A stretch of DNA of 64,000 nt from Novosphingobium sp. FSW06-99 (GCF_001519065.1 NZ_KQ954259.1:99869-163868); one strand, 5' to 3'. Positions 45,875 through 54,653 are shown, numbered from the stretch's first letter. Translations and numbers: made by a program. The notes: generated by a model from the sequence alone, not told the origin.

Positions 45875-48283
45875 CTAAGCCAACGCACCGCGTGCGGATC
45901 GGGCTTTCGCGCCGACCGGCTTTGCCGCCACCAGGTCATAGGCCTGCGCGGCGGGCATCGGACGGCCGAACAGATAGCCCTGGATCTTGCGGCAGCCGAG
46001 CTGGCGCACCATCGCCAGTTCTTCCTCGGTTTCGACCCCTTCGGCGGTGGTCGACATTTCCAGGCTGTCGGCCATCGCCACCACCGCGCGCACGATGGCC
46101 AGGCTTTCGGCGTTGAAGCGCGCCGCCCCCTGGACAAAGCTGCGGTCGACCTTGATCGTCGAAAAGCGGATCTTGCGCAAATAGCCGAGCGAGGAATAGC
46201 CGGTTCCGAAATCGTCGAGCGCCACCCCGCAGCCCAGCGCGATGATGCGGTTGAGCGTTTCCAGCGCCACCGTGCCGTCGCGCAGAAACACGCTTTCGGT
46301 TACTTCGATTTCCAGCCGGTGCGGCGGCAATCCGCTGGCCGCGAGCGCCGACACCACGGTGTCGGCAAAGCCCGCTTCGAGCAGTTGTTCGCCCGAAACA
46401 TTGACCGCGATCTTGATCGGATCGGGCCAGCGTGCCGCTTCGAGGCAAGCCGTGCGCAGTGCCCATTCACCGATCGGCACGATCAGCCGCGCATCTTCGG
46501 CCACCGGGATGAACCGCGCCGGGCTGACATGGCCATGGTCGGCACTGTGCCACCGCGCCAGCGCTTCGAAACTGAGCACCTGGCCCGAGGTCGCATCGAC
46601 CACCGGCTGATAGACCAGCGTGAATTCCTTGCGTTCAAGCGCGTGGCGCAGCGCGAATTCAAGCTGGCGACGCTGTTCGGCATCGGTGTGGAGCGAGGGT
46701 TCATAGCAGAAATGCGTGCCCCCGCCTTCGTCCTTGGCGCGATAGAGCGCCAGATCGGCGTTGCGCATCAGCGTTTCGACCGTGGCACCATCGCGCGGCC
46801 CGATCGCCGAACCGACACTGGCACCGATGTACAAAGTGTGATGGTCGACCAGATAGGGCTGTGACAGGCCCGCGATGATGCGCTGGGCGACGGCATGGAT
46901 CGTTTCGCTGTCGGCGCCCTGACCCAGCACCACGCCGAATTCATCGCCGCCCAGCCGTCCGCACAGCCCGGCATCGCCGACATAGCTGCCCAACCGTTCG
47001 GCCACGCGTTCAAGCAATTTGTCGCCGATCAGGTGGCCAAGCGTATCGTTGACCGCCTTGAACCGGTCGAGATCGATCATCAGGAACGCACAACGGCTGC
47101 GGAATTGATCGGCACGGCGCATCGCGGTGTCGAGCGCTTCGGTCAGTTGCAGGCGATTGGGCAGCCCGGTCAGGGTGTCGAACCGGGCGAGATAGGCAAT
47201 CTGTTCCTCGCTTTCGCGGCGCTCTGTGACATCGGAGCCGACCCCGCGAAAACCCACAAAAGCGCCGTTTTCATCAACCCGCGGGCTGGCCGACAGTTCC
47301 CACCAGCGGTGCTGCCCCTTCAGCGTGACCCGCACCATCAGGTTCGAGAAACTTTCGCGCCGCTTCATCCGTTCGGCCAGATCGTGCAGCGAGGAATGGA
47401 AAAATCCGGTCTCCCAGCTTTCGCCCGCAACCAGTTGGATCAGCGGTTTGGCCTCGACATCATCGGGTTCCTCCCCCAGCGCAAAGGCAAAGCGCGGTGA
47501 CACATTGCGCACGCGGCGCGTGGCATCGACTTGCCACAACCAGTCTGCCTCACCCTCTTCGAATTCGCGAAGCAACAGCGAAACCACTTCGCCTTTGTCG
47601 AGCAAACTGGCCTCGGCCAGCTTGCCATCGAGGAAATTGCGTGCCGTCTCGAACGCGCCGACCGCGACGAATACCTGAAAACACGCCGCAACTGCTGCGG
47701 CGATCGCCTCGCCATGGGCCATGAAGGCGCCGATCCCGGCCAGGCCGAGAATCGCCACAAACGCCTGCGCGCCCAGCGGGACGGCGGCAAAGGCAAAGCC
47801 CATGCCCGCCATCTGCATCGCCATGATCGCCCAGATCACCCCGGTTTCGGTCTTGCCGAGCCAGGGCACGAATACCACGATCGGCAGGGCCCAGACCAGG
47901 GCCAGCCCCGCCGAACCCAGTGCCTGCAGGCGGATCTGTCGCAAACCGACGCGGCGCTGGTCGATCGGGCACAATTTGCGATCGAACAGCAGCGTGGCGA
48001 TCACCGCCATCACCAGCAAGACCAGCCAGCCGATGGCAAGCATCGCCCCGACCGAATCGCGCAACACCTGCACCATCAGCATCGCGCCCAGCGCATGGGC
48101 CAGCACACGCGGCACGATCAGCCGCGACAGGCCCGCGAATTGCAGGCTGCGCAGCCGCCCCCAGTCGCCTTCAGCGGGATCGGTCAGCCCCAGCACCGCG
48201 CTCCACGCCAACCGCGCCGGCAACGCCGGTTTGGCATGGTCGGCAAGATAGGCGACGGAGCGGGTGCGCGGTAAGCTGTTCAC
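45875..48283 (-). CDS. membrane GGDEF-EAL cyclic-di-GMP signalling protein
   Basis: 802 residues. Hydrophobic helices (about 55-210), then a PAS/PAC-type domain (about 250-355: ADWLWQVDATRRVRNVSPRFA, VGFRGVGSDVTERRESE), GGDEF with intact LGGDEFG (445-449) and EAL with EALARWH near 550. The usual RxxD inhibitory site before GGDEF is not seen. Both enzymatic sites look possible, so it could make or break c-di-GMP. The start ATG at 48283 is not certain. Confidence 0.92.
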   Translation of the reverse strand: MNSLPRTRSVAYLADHAKPALPARLAWSAVLGLTDPAEGDWGRLRSLQFAGLSRLIVPRVLAHALGAMLMVQVLRDSVGAMLAIGWLVLLVMAVIATLLFDRKLCPIDQRRVGLRQIRLQALGSAGLALVWALPIVVFVPWLGKTETGVIWAIMAMQMAGMGFAFAAVPLGAQAFVAILGLAGIGAFMAHGEAIAAAVAACFQVFVAVGAFETARNFLDGKLAEASLLDKGEVVSLLLREFEEGEADWLWQVDATRRVRNVSPRFAFALGEEPDDVEAKPLIQLVAGESWETGFFHSSLHDLAERMKRRESFSNLMVRVTLKGQHRWWELSASPRVDENGAFVGFRGVGSDVTERRESEEQIAYLARFDTLTGLPNRLQLTEALDTAMRRADQFRSRCAFLMIDLDRFKAVNDTLGHLIGDKLLERVAERLGSYVGDAGLCGRLGGDEFGVVLGQGADSETIHAVAQRIIAGLSQPYLVDHHTLYIGASVGSAIGPRDGATVETLMRNADLALYRAKDEGGGTHFCYEPSLHTDAEQRRQLEFALRHALERKEFTLVYQPVVDATSGQVLSFEALARWHSADHGHVSPARFIPVAEDARLIVPIGEWALRTACLEAARWPDPIKIAVNVSGEQLLEAGFADTVVSALAASGLPPHRLEIEVTESVFLRDGTVALETLNRIIALGCGVALDDFGTGYSSLGYLRKIRFSTIKVDRSFVQGAARFNAESLAIVRAVVAMADSLEMSTTAEGVETEEELAMVRQLGCRKIQGYLFGRPMPAAQAYDLVAAKPVGAKARSARGALA

Positions 48284-48331
48284 CCGCGCAGTCTAGCCGG
48301 GAAAGCTTGCCCAATCGTAAGAGTCTGACTC

Positions 48332-48355
48332 GAAACGCGCAAAAAAGCGCGTTTC
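48332..48355. repeat. perfect hairpin between glmS and the GGDEF-EAL gene
   Basis: GAAACGCGC (48332-48340) is perfectly complementary to GCGCGTTTC (48347-48355) around A6, preceded by GAGTC-T-GACTC (48321-48331). It sits downstream of glmS on the minus strand. No U-tract makes a classic terminator unlikely, but it may stabilise or end the glmS transcript. Confidence 0.55.
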
Positions 48356-48387
48356 AAAGTCGGCACCGGCCGGTTCTCCGGACCGGA

Positions 48388-50211
48388 TCATTCCACGGTG
48401 ACCGATTTGGCCAGGTTGCGCGGCTGATCGACATCGGTGCCTTTGGCCACCGCGACGTGATAGGCCAGCAACTGCACCGGCACGGCATAGACCAGTGGCG
48501 CGATCAGCGGGTGCACTTTGGGCATCTCGATCGTGGCAAGGCAGCCCTCGCCCGCTTCGGCCAGGCCTTCGGCATCCGAAATCAGCACGATCTTGCCGCC
48601 ACGCGCACGCACTTCCTGCATGTTCGACACGGTCTTTTCAAACAACGGCCCCGACGGCGCCAGCACGATCACCGGCACTTTTTCGTCGATCAGCGCGATC
48701 GGCCCGTGCTTCATTTCGCCGCTGGCATAGCCTTCGGCATGGATATAGCTGATTTCCTTCAATTTCAGCGCGCCTTCAAGCGCCAGCGGATAGTCCGGCC
48801 CACGCCCGAGATAGAGCACGTCGCGCGCCGGGGCGATCAGCGGGGCGATCGCCGCGATCTCTTCGTCGTGCGCCAGCGCGGCGTTCAGCGCGGCGGGCGT
48901 CTCGTCAAGCTGGCCGACGATCTCGGCCTCTTCGGCGTGGCTGATCAGCCCGCGCTTGACCGCCAGATGCACCGCCAGCGCGGCCAGCACGGCCAACTGG
49001 CAGGTAAACGCCTTGGTCGAGGCAACACCGATTTCGGGCCCGGCATGGGTCGGCAGCAGCAAGTCGGCCTCGCGCGCCATCGTGCTGGTGGGCACGTTGA
49101 CGACCACCGCGATGGTCTGCCCGGCGGCCTTGCAATGACGCAGCGCGGCCAGCGTGTCGGCGGTTTCGCCCGATTGCGAGATAAAGATGGCCAGGCCGCC
49201 CGGTTCGAGCACGGGGTCGCGATAGCGGAATTCGCTGGCGACATCGATATCGACCGGCAGGCGGGCAAAGCGTTCGAACCAGTATTTGGCGACCATCCCG
49301 GCATAATAGCTGGTGCCACAGGCGACGATGGTCACCCGGCGAATGCTGGTCAGATCAAAATCGATCTGCGGCAACGACACGACTTGTTCATAGCGGCGCA
49401 GATAGGACCGCAGCGTCTGGGCCACCACGATCGGCTGTTCGTAGATTTCCTTCTGCATGAAATGGCGGAAATTGCCCTTTTCAATCGCTGCCGCCGTGGC
49501 GCCCGAGGCGACGATCGCGCGCGTCACCGGGGTGTTGGTGGCATCAAAGACATCCGCCCCGTCGCGGGTGATCACCACCCAGTCGCCTTCTTCAAGATAC
49601 GTCACCCGCTGGGTCAGCGGTGCCAGCGCCAGCGCGTCAGAGCCCAGGAACGTTTCGCCATCGCCATAGCCGACCACCAGCGGCGATCCCAGTCGCGCGC
49701 CGATCAGCATGTCGGGATGGCTGCGAAATGCGATCGCCAGCGCAAACGCACCGCGCAGGCGCGGCAGCACCGCCTTGACCGCGTCTTGCGGCGACAGGCC
49801 CGCCTCGACTTGTTCGGAGACCAGATGGGCGACCACTTCGGTGTCGGTTTCGCTTTCAAAACTGCGTCCGCGCGCGATCAGTTCTTCGCGCAGCGCGCGA
49901 AAATTTTCGATGATGCCGTTGTGCACCAGCGCCACTTCGTCGGTGGCATGGGGGTGGGCGTTGTTGGTGGTGGGGGCGCCATGGGTGGCCCAGCGGGTGT
50001 GGGCGATGCCGATCGTGCCCGGCGCGGGATTGCGCGCCAGTTCAACCACCAGATTGTTGAGCTTGCCCTCGGCGCGGCGGCGGATCAGGTGCCCGTCTTC
50101 GACGGTGCAGACCCCGGCGCTGTCATAGCCGCGATATTCCATCCGGCGCAGGCCGTCGACCAACCGGTCGGCCACCTGATCCTTGCCCACAATACCGATA
50201 ATTCCGCACAT
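48388..50211 (-). CDS. glmS: glutamine--fructose-6-phosphate aminotransferase (isomerising)
   Basis: 607 residues, full length. N-terminal glutaminase with nucleophile Cys2 (MCGIIGIVG), GIAHTRWATHG and two SIS domains (ACGTSYYAG, ISQSGETADT, GRGPDYPLALEGALKLKEISY). It forms glucosamine-6-phosphate, the first step to UDP-GlcNAc; glmU lies nearby. No ribozyme-like leader is obvious upstream; only 25 bp separate it from the PIN-domain gene, which shares its strand. Confidence 0.97.
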   Translation of the reverse strand: MCGIIGIVGKDQVADRLVDGLRRMEYRGYDSAGVCTVEDGHLIRRRAEGKLNNLVVELARNPAPGTIGIAHTRWATHGAPTTNNAHPHATDEVALVHNGIIENFRALREELIARGRSFESETDTEVVAHLVSEQVEAGLSPQDAVKAVLPRLRGAFALAIAFRSHPDMLIGARLGSPLVVGYGDGETFLGSDALALAPLTQRVTYLEEGDWVVITRDGADVFDATNTPVTRAIVASGATAAAIEKGNFRHFMQKEIYEQPIVVAQTLRSYLRRYEQVVSLPQIDFDLTSIRRVTIVACGTSYYAGMVAKYWFERFARLPVDIDVASEFRYRDPVLEPGGLAIFISQSGETADTLAALRHCKAAGQTIAVVVNVPTSTMAREADLLLPTHAGPEIGVASTKAFTCQLAVLAALAVHLAVKRGLISHAEEAEIVGQLDETPAALNAALAHDEEIAAIAPLIAPARDVLYLGRGPDYPLALEGALKLKEISYIHAEGYASGEMKHGPIALIDEKVPVIVLAPSGPLFEKTVSNMQEVRARGGKIVLISDAEGLAEAGEGCLATIEMPKVHPLIAPLVYAVPVQLLAYHVAVAKGTDVDQPRNLAKSVTVE

Positions 50212-50236
50212 TTTTCAATGCCTTCTCAAGAGAAAA

Positions 50237-50605
50237 CTACAATGTATAGGGCACCCGGATGCCCGGCATGGTGGCCGGAAAGGCCCTGGTGTTGCGCGTG
50301 ACCAGAATGCGCCCCGAAGTCTGGGCAGAGGCCAGCACGACCGCTTCGGCGAGATCGAGCCCCCGCCACGATCCGCGCAACATCGCGGCCCGCCGGGCGA
50401 TCTCTTCGCTGAGGTCGATCACGCTGAAACAGGCGAGAAACCCTTCGATCCGCGCGGTATCATCGGGCGCGGCGGCGGTGATCAGATCGATCCACGTCAA
50501 CCGGCTGATGAAGCGCCGTGCCACGCGCAGCAATTCGCCCTCTGCCCCGGCAATCCCGCGCAGCGCGTCGATCAGGATATCGCGATCGAACACCGCCTCG
50601 CTCAT
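50237..50605 (-). CDS. PIN-domain (VapC-like) toxin
   Basis: 122 residues with a PIN-like layout: acidic residues Asp7/Asp9 in VFDRDILID, Asp40 in RLTWIDLI where the family often has Glu, Glu87 in LDLAEAVVLASA where Asp is usual, and RNTRAFP at the place of the usual R-N-x-x-D-F. So the acidic set is atypical but mostly present. The start overlaps the antitoxin stop by four bases (ATGA). As a VapC-family RNase it would cleave RNA; the substrate is unknown. Confidence 0.78.
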   Translation of the reverse strand: MSEAVFDRDILIDALRGIAGAEGELLRVARRFISRLTWIDLITAAAPDDTARIEGFLACFSVIDLSEEIARRAAMLRGSWRGLDLAEAVVLASAQTSGRILVTRNTRAFPATMPGIRVPYTL

Positions 50606-50802
50606 GGTTCGCCCGATCCGAAGGGTACCGGACGATCCTTCCAGATGCCGAAATAGCGCTCGATCCCGCTGGCGCGCGCCGCCTCGCGATAGCCGGCCAC
50701 TGCCTCGCGCAGCAGCGCGGCGCGCGACGCACCGCGTTCGGCCGCGCGCCCGTCGAGCCAGTGCAGATCGTCATCGGGCAAGTCGGCAAGAATGCGAGTC
50801 AT
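50602..50802 (-). CDS. ribbon-helix-helix antitoxin of the VapC-like toxin
   Basis: 66 residues. The N-terminal strand and two helices (MTRILADLPDDDLHWLDGRAAERGASRAALLREAVAGY reads as a ribbon-helix-helix layout) would bind DNA, and the C-terminal part would wrap the toxin. The start lies two bases from a perfect palindrome at 50804-50821, so it likely represses its own promoter with the toxin. Confidence 0.8.
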   Translation of the reverse strand: MTRILADLPDDDLHWLDGRAAERGASRAALLREAVAGYREAARASGIERYFGIWKDRPVPFGSGEP

Positions 50803-50803
50803 G

Positions 50804-50834
50804 ATGATATCGCGATATCATATACTGATATCAT
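50804..50834 (-). promoter_or_regulatory. palindromic operator for the VapBC-like pair
   Basis: ATGATATCGCGATATCAT (50804-50821) is a perfect 18-base palindrome, and a second TGATATCA palindrome (50826-50833) follows. It overlaps the region immediately before the antitoxin ATG. On the minus strand a TTGACA lies just upstream, at a distance where a -10 box would fall in the palindrome, so transcription may start very near the ATG. Confidence 0.7.
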
Positions 50835-50850
50835 GTCAAGCGGACCGCTA

Positions 50851-51291
50851 TCACTTGTTGGCTTTGTACCAGGCGAACGTGAACGCCGTCTGTCCGGGCC
50901 CGTGCGCCGCCAGATGCGCCAGCCGGTCCATCCCTTCACCTACCGAGGGCACCACCCCCGCCACGACCGGCCACAGCACCATCGACGGTGCCAGCGGCAC
51001 AAACCAGTCGGCGCGTCGCGCCAGCACTGCGCGATGGTCAGCCTGGCGATAGACAAACCGTTCCAGCGCAGGAACATCGCGCCACACGGTCAGGTTGATC
51101 ACCAGATCGGGATCGTTGCGCGCCAGGTCGGCGGCGGTGCGGTCGTCGGCGTCGTTGACCAGCCGCCACACAAAGCCGTCCGCCGCCTCGGCCATGGCGT
51201 TGACTTTGCCGATCGCGGCAAAGAACGCGGCGTTTGCGGCATCGCCGTGCGGCCGCGCAAACCGCGCAATGTTGAATTGCGCGATCGGCAT
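50851..51291 (-). CDS. DUF3291 family protein
   Basis: 146 residues from ATG 51291, which overlaps glmU's stop in TGATG (a GTG start at 51294 is also in frame). The AQFNIARFARPHGDA opening, WRLVNDADDRTAAD and the end AFTFAWYKANK match DUF3291 members, small monooxygenase-like (dimeric alpha/beta) proteins without known function. The linkage to glmU may be coincidental. Confidence 0.82.
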   Translation of the reverse strand: MPIAQFNIARFARPHGDAANAAFFAAIGKVNAMAEAADGFVWRLVNDADDRTAADLARNDPDLVINLTVWRDVPALERFVYRQADHRAVLARRADWFVPLAPSMVLWPVVAGVVPSVGEGMDRLAHLAAHGPGQTAFTFAWYKANK

Positions 51292-52676
51292 CACCCCTGG
51301 CTTTTCTTGTCGGCTTTTTTCTTCTTCATCGCGTCGTGAAACCGGTCGGCCCAGCCGGGCTTGACCAGTTGTTCGGCGCGCACCAGCCGCAGTTCGCCAT
51401 CGGACACATCGCGGCTGACCGCGCTGCCGGCCGCCACGATCGCATCGGCACCGATCCGCACCGGGGCGATCAGCGCCGAATTCGACCCGATGAAGGCGCG
51501 TTCGCCGATCACCGTGCGGTATTTGAAATAGCCGTCATAATTGCAGGTGATCGTGCCCGCGCCGATATTGGCCTGCGCGCCGATGTCGGCATCGCCCAGA
51601 TAGGACAAGTGGTTGGCCTTGGCCCCTTCGCCCAGGCGCGCGTTCTTGACCTCGACGAAATTGCCGACGCGGCTGCCTTTGCCCAGATCGGCGCCGGGCC
51701 GCAGGCGGGCAAACGGGCCGACCGAGGCGCCGCCGGCGACATGCGCGCCTTCGATATGGCAAAAGGCATGGATCACCGCATGATCGTCGATCACCGCGCC
51801 GGGGCCGAACACCACGTTCTGTTCGATCGTCACATCGCGGCCGACCACGGTATCCCAGGCAAACCACACTGTTTCGGGCGCCACCAGCGACGCGCCATCG
51901 GCCATCGCGACCAGTCTGCGGCGTGCCTGCCAGCGCGCCTCGGCAGCGGCGAGTTCGGCGCGGCTGTTGATCCCGGCCACTTCATGATCGTCATCGGTCA
52001 CCACCACCGCCGCGCGGCGGCCATCGGCCAGCGCAATATTGACGATGTCGGGCAAGTAATATTCGCCTTGCGCATTGTCATTGCCGACCCGCGCCAGCAG
52101 CGCAAACAGGTCTTCGGCGCGCGCCGCCAGCAGGCCCGAATTGCACAGCCGACACGCGCGCTCGGCCGCAGTCGCATCCTTGAATTCGACCATCTTGCGC
52201 ACCAGACCATCCTCGGCAATCACGCGCCCATAGGCCAGCGCATCGTCGGGTTCGAAGCCGAGCACGACCACCGCCGGGCTATCGTCGGCATGCAGGCGGT
52301 CGAGCATCGCACGCATCGTCTCGGCGCGCACAAACGGCACATCGCCATAGAGCACCAGCACATCGCCCGAAAACCCGTCGAGCGCGCCCTGCGCCTGTTG
52401 CACCGCGTGCCCGGTGCCATGCTGCGGGTCCTGCACCGCGATCGTTGCCTTATCACCGACCGCGCGTTCCAACTGGTCGCGGCCACTGCCAACCACCACC
52501 ACCTGGCGTTCGGGCGCGAGCGTGGCGGCGCTGTCCATCAGGTGCAGCAGCATCGGGCGCCCGGCAATCGGGTGCAACACTTTGTGAAGATCGCTTTTCA
52601 TGCGTGTGCCCTTGCCCGCGGCAAGGATAACGATGGCAAGTGGGGCGGCGTCGGTTGCGGAAACAGGCTGGGTCAT
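51291..52676 (-). CDS. glmU: bifunctional UDP-N-acetylglucosamine pyrophosphorylase/glucosamine-1-phosphate acetyltransferase
   Basis: 461 residues. Uridyltransferase part with ILAAGKGTRMKSDLHKVLHP, QDPQHGTGHAV and VLYGDVPF, then a left-handed beta-helix acetyltransferase with NFVEVKNARLGEG, LSYLGDADIG and IGAGTITCNYDGY. It makes UDP-GlcNAc from GlcN-1-P. The ATG at 52676 follows AAGGACTGCGGCC. Divergent from gph by 62 bp. Confidence 0.97.
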   Translation of the reverse strand: MTQPVSATDAAPLAIVILAAGKGTRMKSDLHKVLHPIAGRPMLLHLMDSAATLAPERQVVVVGSGRDQLERAVGDKATIAVQDPQHGTGHAVQQAQGALDGFSGDVLVLYGDVPFVRAETMRAMLDRLHADDSPAVVVLGFEPDDALAYGRVIAEDGLVRKMVEFKDATAAERACRLCNSGLLAARAEDLFALLARVGNDNAQGEYYLPDIVNIALADGRRAAVVVTDDDHEVAGINSRAELAAAEARWQARRRLVAMADGASLVAPETVWFAWDTVVGRDVTIEQNVVFGPGAVIDDHAVIHAFCHIEGAHVAGGASVGPFARLRPGADLGKGSRVGNFVEVKNARLGEGAKANHLSYLGDADIGAQANIGAGTITCNYDGYFKYRTVIGERAFIGSNSALIAPVRIGADAIVAAGSAVSRDVSDGELRLVRAEQLVKPGWADRFHDAMKKKKADKKSQG

Positions 52677-52738
52677 GGCCGCAGTCCTTGCCAGCATTTT
52701 CTTGCAGTTTCCAGAACGCTCGGGCAGTCGTGGCGACG

Positions 52739-53422
52739 ATGGATGATTTTCCCTATGACGTGGTCGGGTTCGATCTCGACGGCACCCTGCTTGATACGAT
52801 GCAGGACCTTGGCCATGCGCTCAACCACACGCTGTCGCTGATCGGCCGCCCGGCGATCCCGATCCCCGAAGTGCGCGGCCTGATCGGCGGCGGCACCGGC
52901 CAGATGCTGCGCGCGGGCCTGGCACGCACCGGCGGCATTGACGAAGCCAGCCTGCCCGACCTGACCGCCAGGCTGATTGCATTCTATGCCGACAACATCG
53001 CGCGCCACACCGCGCTCTATCCCGGTGGAGAGGCGATGCTGGCCGGGCTGGAGGCACGCGGCGTGCGCATCGCGGTGGCCACCAACAAGCGCGAGGATCT
53101 GGCCCGGCGGGTGTTCGACGAACTGGGCCTGACCCACCGCCTGGCCACGATCATCGGCGGCGACACCCTGGGCGAAGGCCGCGCCAAGCCCAAACCCGAC
53201 ATGCTGATCGAAATGGTCCGCCGCACCGGCGCCCGCCGCGCAGCATTCGTCGGCGACACCACCTACGACATCGGTGCCGCGCGCGCCGCCGGGCTGCCGG
53301 TGGTTGCGGTCAGTTTCGGGTTCAACGACATGCCCCCGCACGAACTGGGCGCCGACGCGGTAATCGACCATTTCGACGCGCTGATCCCCACGCTGCAACG
53401 CCTTGGCCAGGCAGCCGCCTGA
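52739..53422 (+). CDS. gph: phosphoglycolate phosphatase
   Basis: 227 residues, HAD type: DxD nucleophile motif FDLDGTLLDT, motif II ATNK, Lys in AKPKPD and acidic motif GDTTYD. It dephosphorylates 2-phosphoglycolate arising from DNA repair. Start ATG 52739 is chosen over an upstream GTG because the HAD core then begins eight residues in. Divergent from glmU. Confidence 0.94.
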   Translation: MDDFPYDVVGFDLDGTLLDTMQDLGHALNHTLSLIGRPAIPIPEVRGLIGGGTGQMLRAGLARTGGIDEASLPDLTARLIAFYADNIARHTALYPGGEAMLAGLEARGVRIAVATNKREDLARRVFDELGLTHRLATIIGGDTLGEGRAKPKPDMLIEMVRRTGARRAAFVGDTTYDIGAARAAGLPVVAVSFGFNDMPPHELGADAVIDHFDALIPTLQRLGQAAA

Positions 53423-53441
53423 CGGTTACCCACAATCCCCC

Positions 53442-53469
53442 TTTTCATCCGCGCCGCGCCCGCTATATG
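53442..53469 (+). promoter_or_regulatory. candidate promoter of tRNA-Gln
   Basis: TTTTCA (53442-53447) and TATATG (53464-53469), 16 bases apart, about 12 bases before the tRNA 5' end. Sequence match only. Confidence 0.45.
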
Positions 53470-53481
53470 CGCGCATTCCGT

Positions 53482-53556
53482 TGGGGCGTCGCCAAGTGGT
53501 AAGGCACCGGTTTTTGGTACCGGCATTCGCAGGTTCGAATCCTGCCGCCCCAGCCA
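53482..53556 (+). tRNA. tRNA-Gln (anticodon TTG)
   Basis: Full cloverleaf read by hand. Acceptor TGGGGCG (53482-53488) pairs with CGCCCCA (53546-53552), followed by discriminator G and encoded CCA. Anticodon stem CCGGT/ACCGG surrounds loop TTTTGGT, giving TTG. T loop TTCGAAT. Reverse-strand ORFs over it (with GRIRTCECRYQ) are an artefact of the tRNA sequence. Confidence 0.96.
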
Positions 53557-54307
53557 GCAAGCCATGAATGTGTCGGAATGCGTGAGGTCTGACACGAGCT
53601 GGCATTGGCTGCTGCCGCGTCGGCAAAGCTGCCACCCAGCACAATTCGCCACTTGGCCAAGACTTTAGTCGCCCTGATCGCCCACACTCAGGCGGTATAG
53701 GTGATGTAAAAGGCCGAACTCCATTTATGACGGGACCGGCCATCAGGAATGACCGGCAGGGGGGACGAACCGGAACGGCAGGTTCCGAAACCCACTGGGC
53801 CATAAGCTGCTGTTCCCTCGGTTGGCGCCACAGGCGGCTCCCGACCAGACTCAGTCGTTCATTAGTTGGCCCGTGAATGTCTGGTCTCGCTGAAACCGAC
53901 CATTCAGATGCAATGGGGCAGTTGCGTATGTGTGTGAGCCGCGGAACTGCTCGTCAGTCGCTTCGCGTTTAAGCCTCGAGCTGTGCCCTGAGAGTCCAGT
54001 TGAACCCCCGCGATCGTCGCGTACAGGGTAGGGATGGCAAAATTTCGGGTATGCGCTCTTGTGTAATGGCTCGGCATATACCATTTTCTACGCAAATACC
54101 GGCGTTTTGCTGGTCTATACGAGCTTGAAGAGGAAAACCGGACAAGGGTGGCGCACTGCCATCATCGCGTGGATCGCGCCAATTGGACTGATCACCGGAA
54201 CCATCGTGTTCAACGCCAGCATTCACGTTCATCTGAGTGCCCCAGCAACGGAGATTACCATGGTAGCACACGTAGATTCAAAGGTGCACGGTGAAGCGAG
54301 CGCGAGC
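53557..54307. other. region after tRNA-Gln with no convincing gene
   Basis: About 750 bases with mixed composition and no reading frame that looks real on either strand. Short frames (53969-54271 minus, 54059-54328 plus) lack ribosome sites and family resemblance. It may be a relic or untranslated DNA of an integrated segment. Confidence 0.5.
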
Positions 54308-54412
54308 GGTGGTCCTGGTTGGCGCTGATCCACGCAAATGATGGGGTAACCCACTCACGGTTTTTCTAATCAAGGTATCGCGCGGCGGGTTCAATTCCTG
54401 CCACCACCGCCA
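54308..54412 (+). other. tRNA-like 3' fragment
   Basis: The last 28 bases have exact tRNA geometry: T stem GCGGG (54385-54389), loop TTCAATT, stem CCTGC (54397-54401), acceptor strand CACCACC (54402-54408), G, then CCA (54410-54412). A GGTGGT at 54308-54313 can pair with six of the seven acceptor bases, but the interval (105 bases) and missing D and anticodon arms make a complete tRNA unlikely. A GGG-GTAA-CCC hairpin lies inside. Best read as a tRNA remnant, possibly from an integration event. Confidence 0.55.
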
Positions 54413-54418
54413 GCTTTC

Positions 54419-54450
54419 GGGAGCCCGCCTGACTAGCGGGCTCCCTTTAT
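54419..54450 (+). terminator. strong intrinsic terminator after the tRNA-like end
   Basis: GGGAGCCCGC (54419-54428) and GCGGGCTCCC (54436-54445) form a perfect 10-bp stem with a seven-base loop, then TTTAT. It is placed exactly as for a functional stable RNA gene. Confidence 0.85.
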
Positions 54451-54653
54451 ATTACCTGGAGCAGATGTTTCCGACCAACTTACGATGTTTCGATCCGGCT
54501 CCGGACTGTCAGCTCAAACCGGAACAGGTCAGTAGGAGACTTGACCACTGGCAGTCGGCTCCGAGCCAATTTCGTCCTCCGGATGGTGATTGTTGCTGCT
54601 TCAAAGCGGATGGCGCGACCTAACGTTCAAAGGCTTGGCAGGCTGATTTTCAG

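Noticed and set aside
50212-50236. glmS ribozyme-type leader
   Set aside because: Only 25 bases separate glmS from the next gene on the same strand, far too short for the known ribozyme, which is also restricted mainly to Gram-positive bacteria.
53426-53803. Minus-strand frames containing GRIRTCECRYQ over tRNA-Gln
   Set aside because: This sequence is the translation of the reverse complement of the tRNA and recurs at tRNA genes as a false annotation.
54059-54328. 89-residue plus frame in the region after tRNA-Gln
   Set aside because: It starts with TTG without a ribosome site and overlaps the tRNA-like fragment; weak hydrophobic pattern only.
54308-54412. Intact tRNA, tmRNA or SRP RNA
   Set aside because: The T arm and acceptor end fit a tRNA, but D and anticodon arms do not fold, there is no tmRNA tag, and the SRP core GGAAGCAGCC is absent. 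Alphaproteobacterial tmRNA is circularly permuted, which does not fit a terminator right after CCA.
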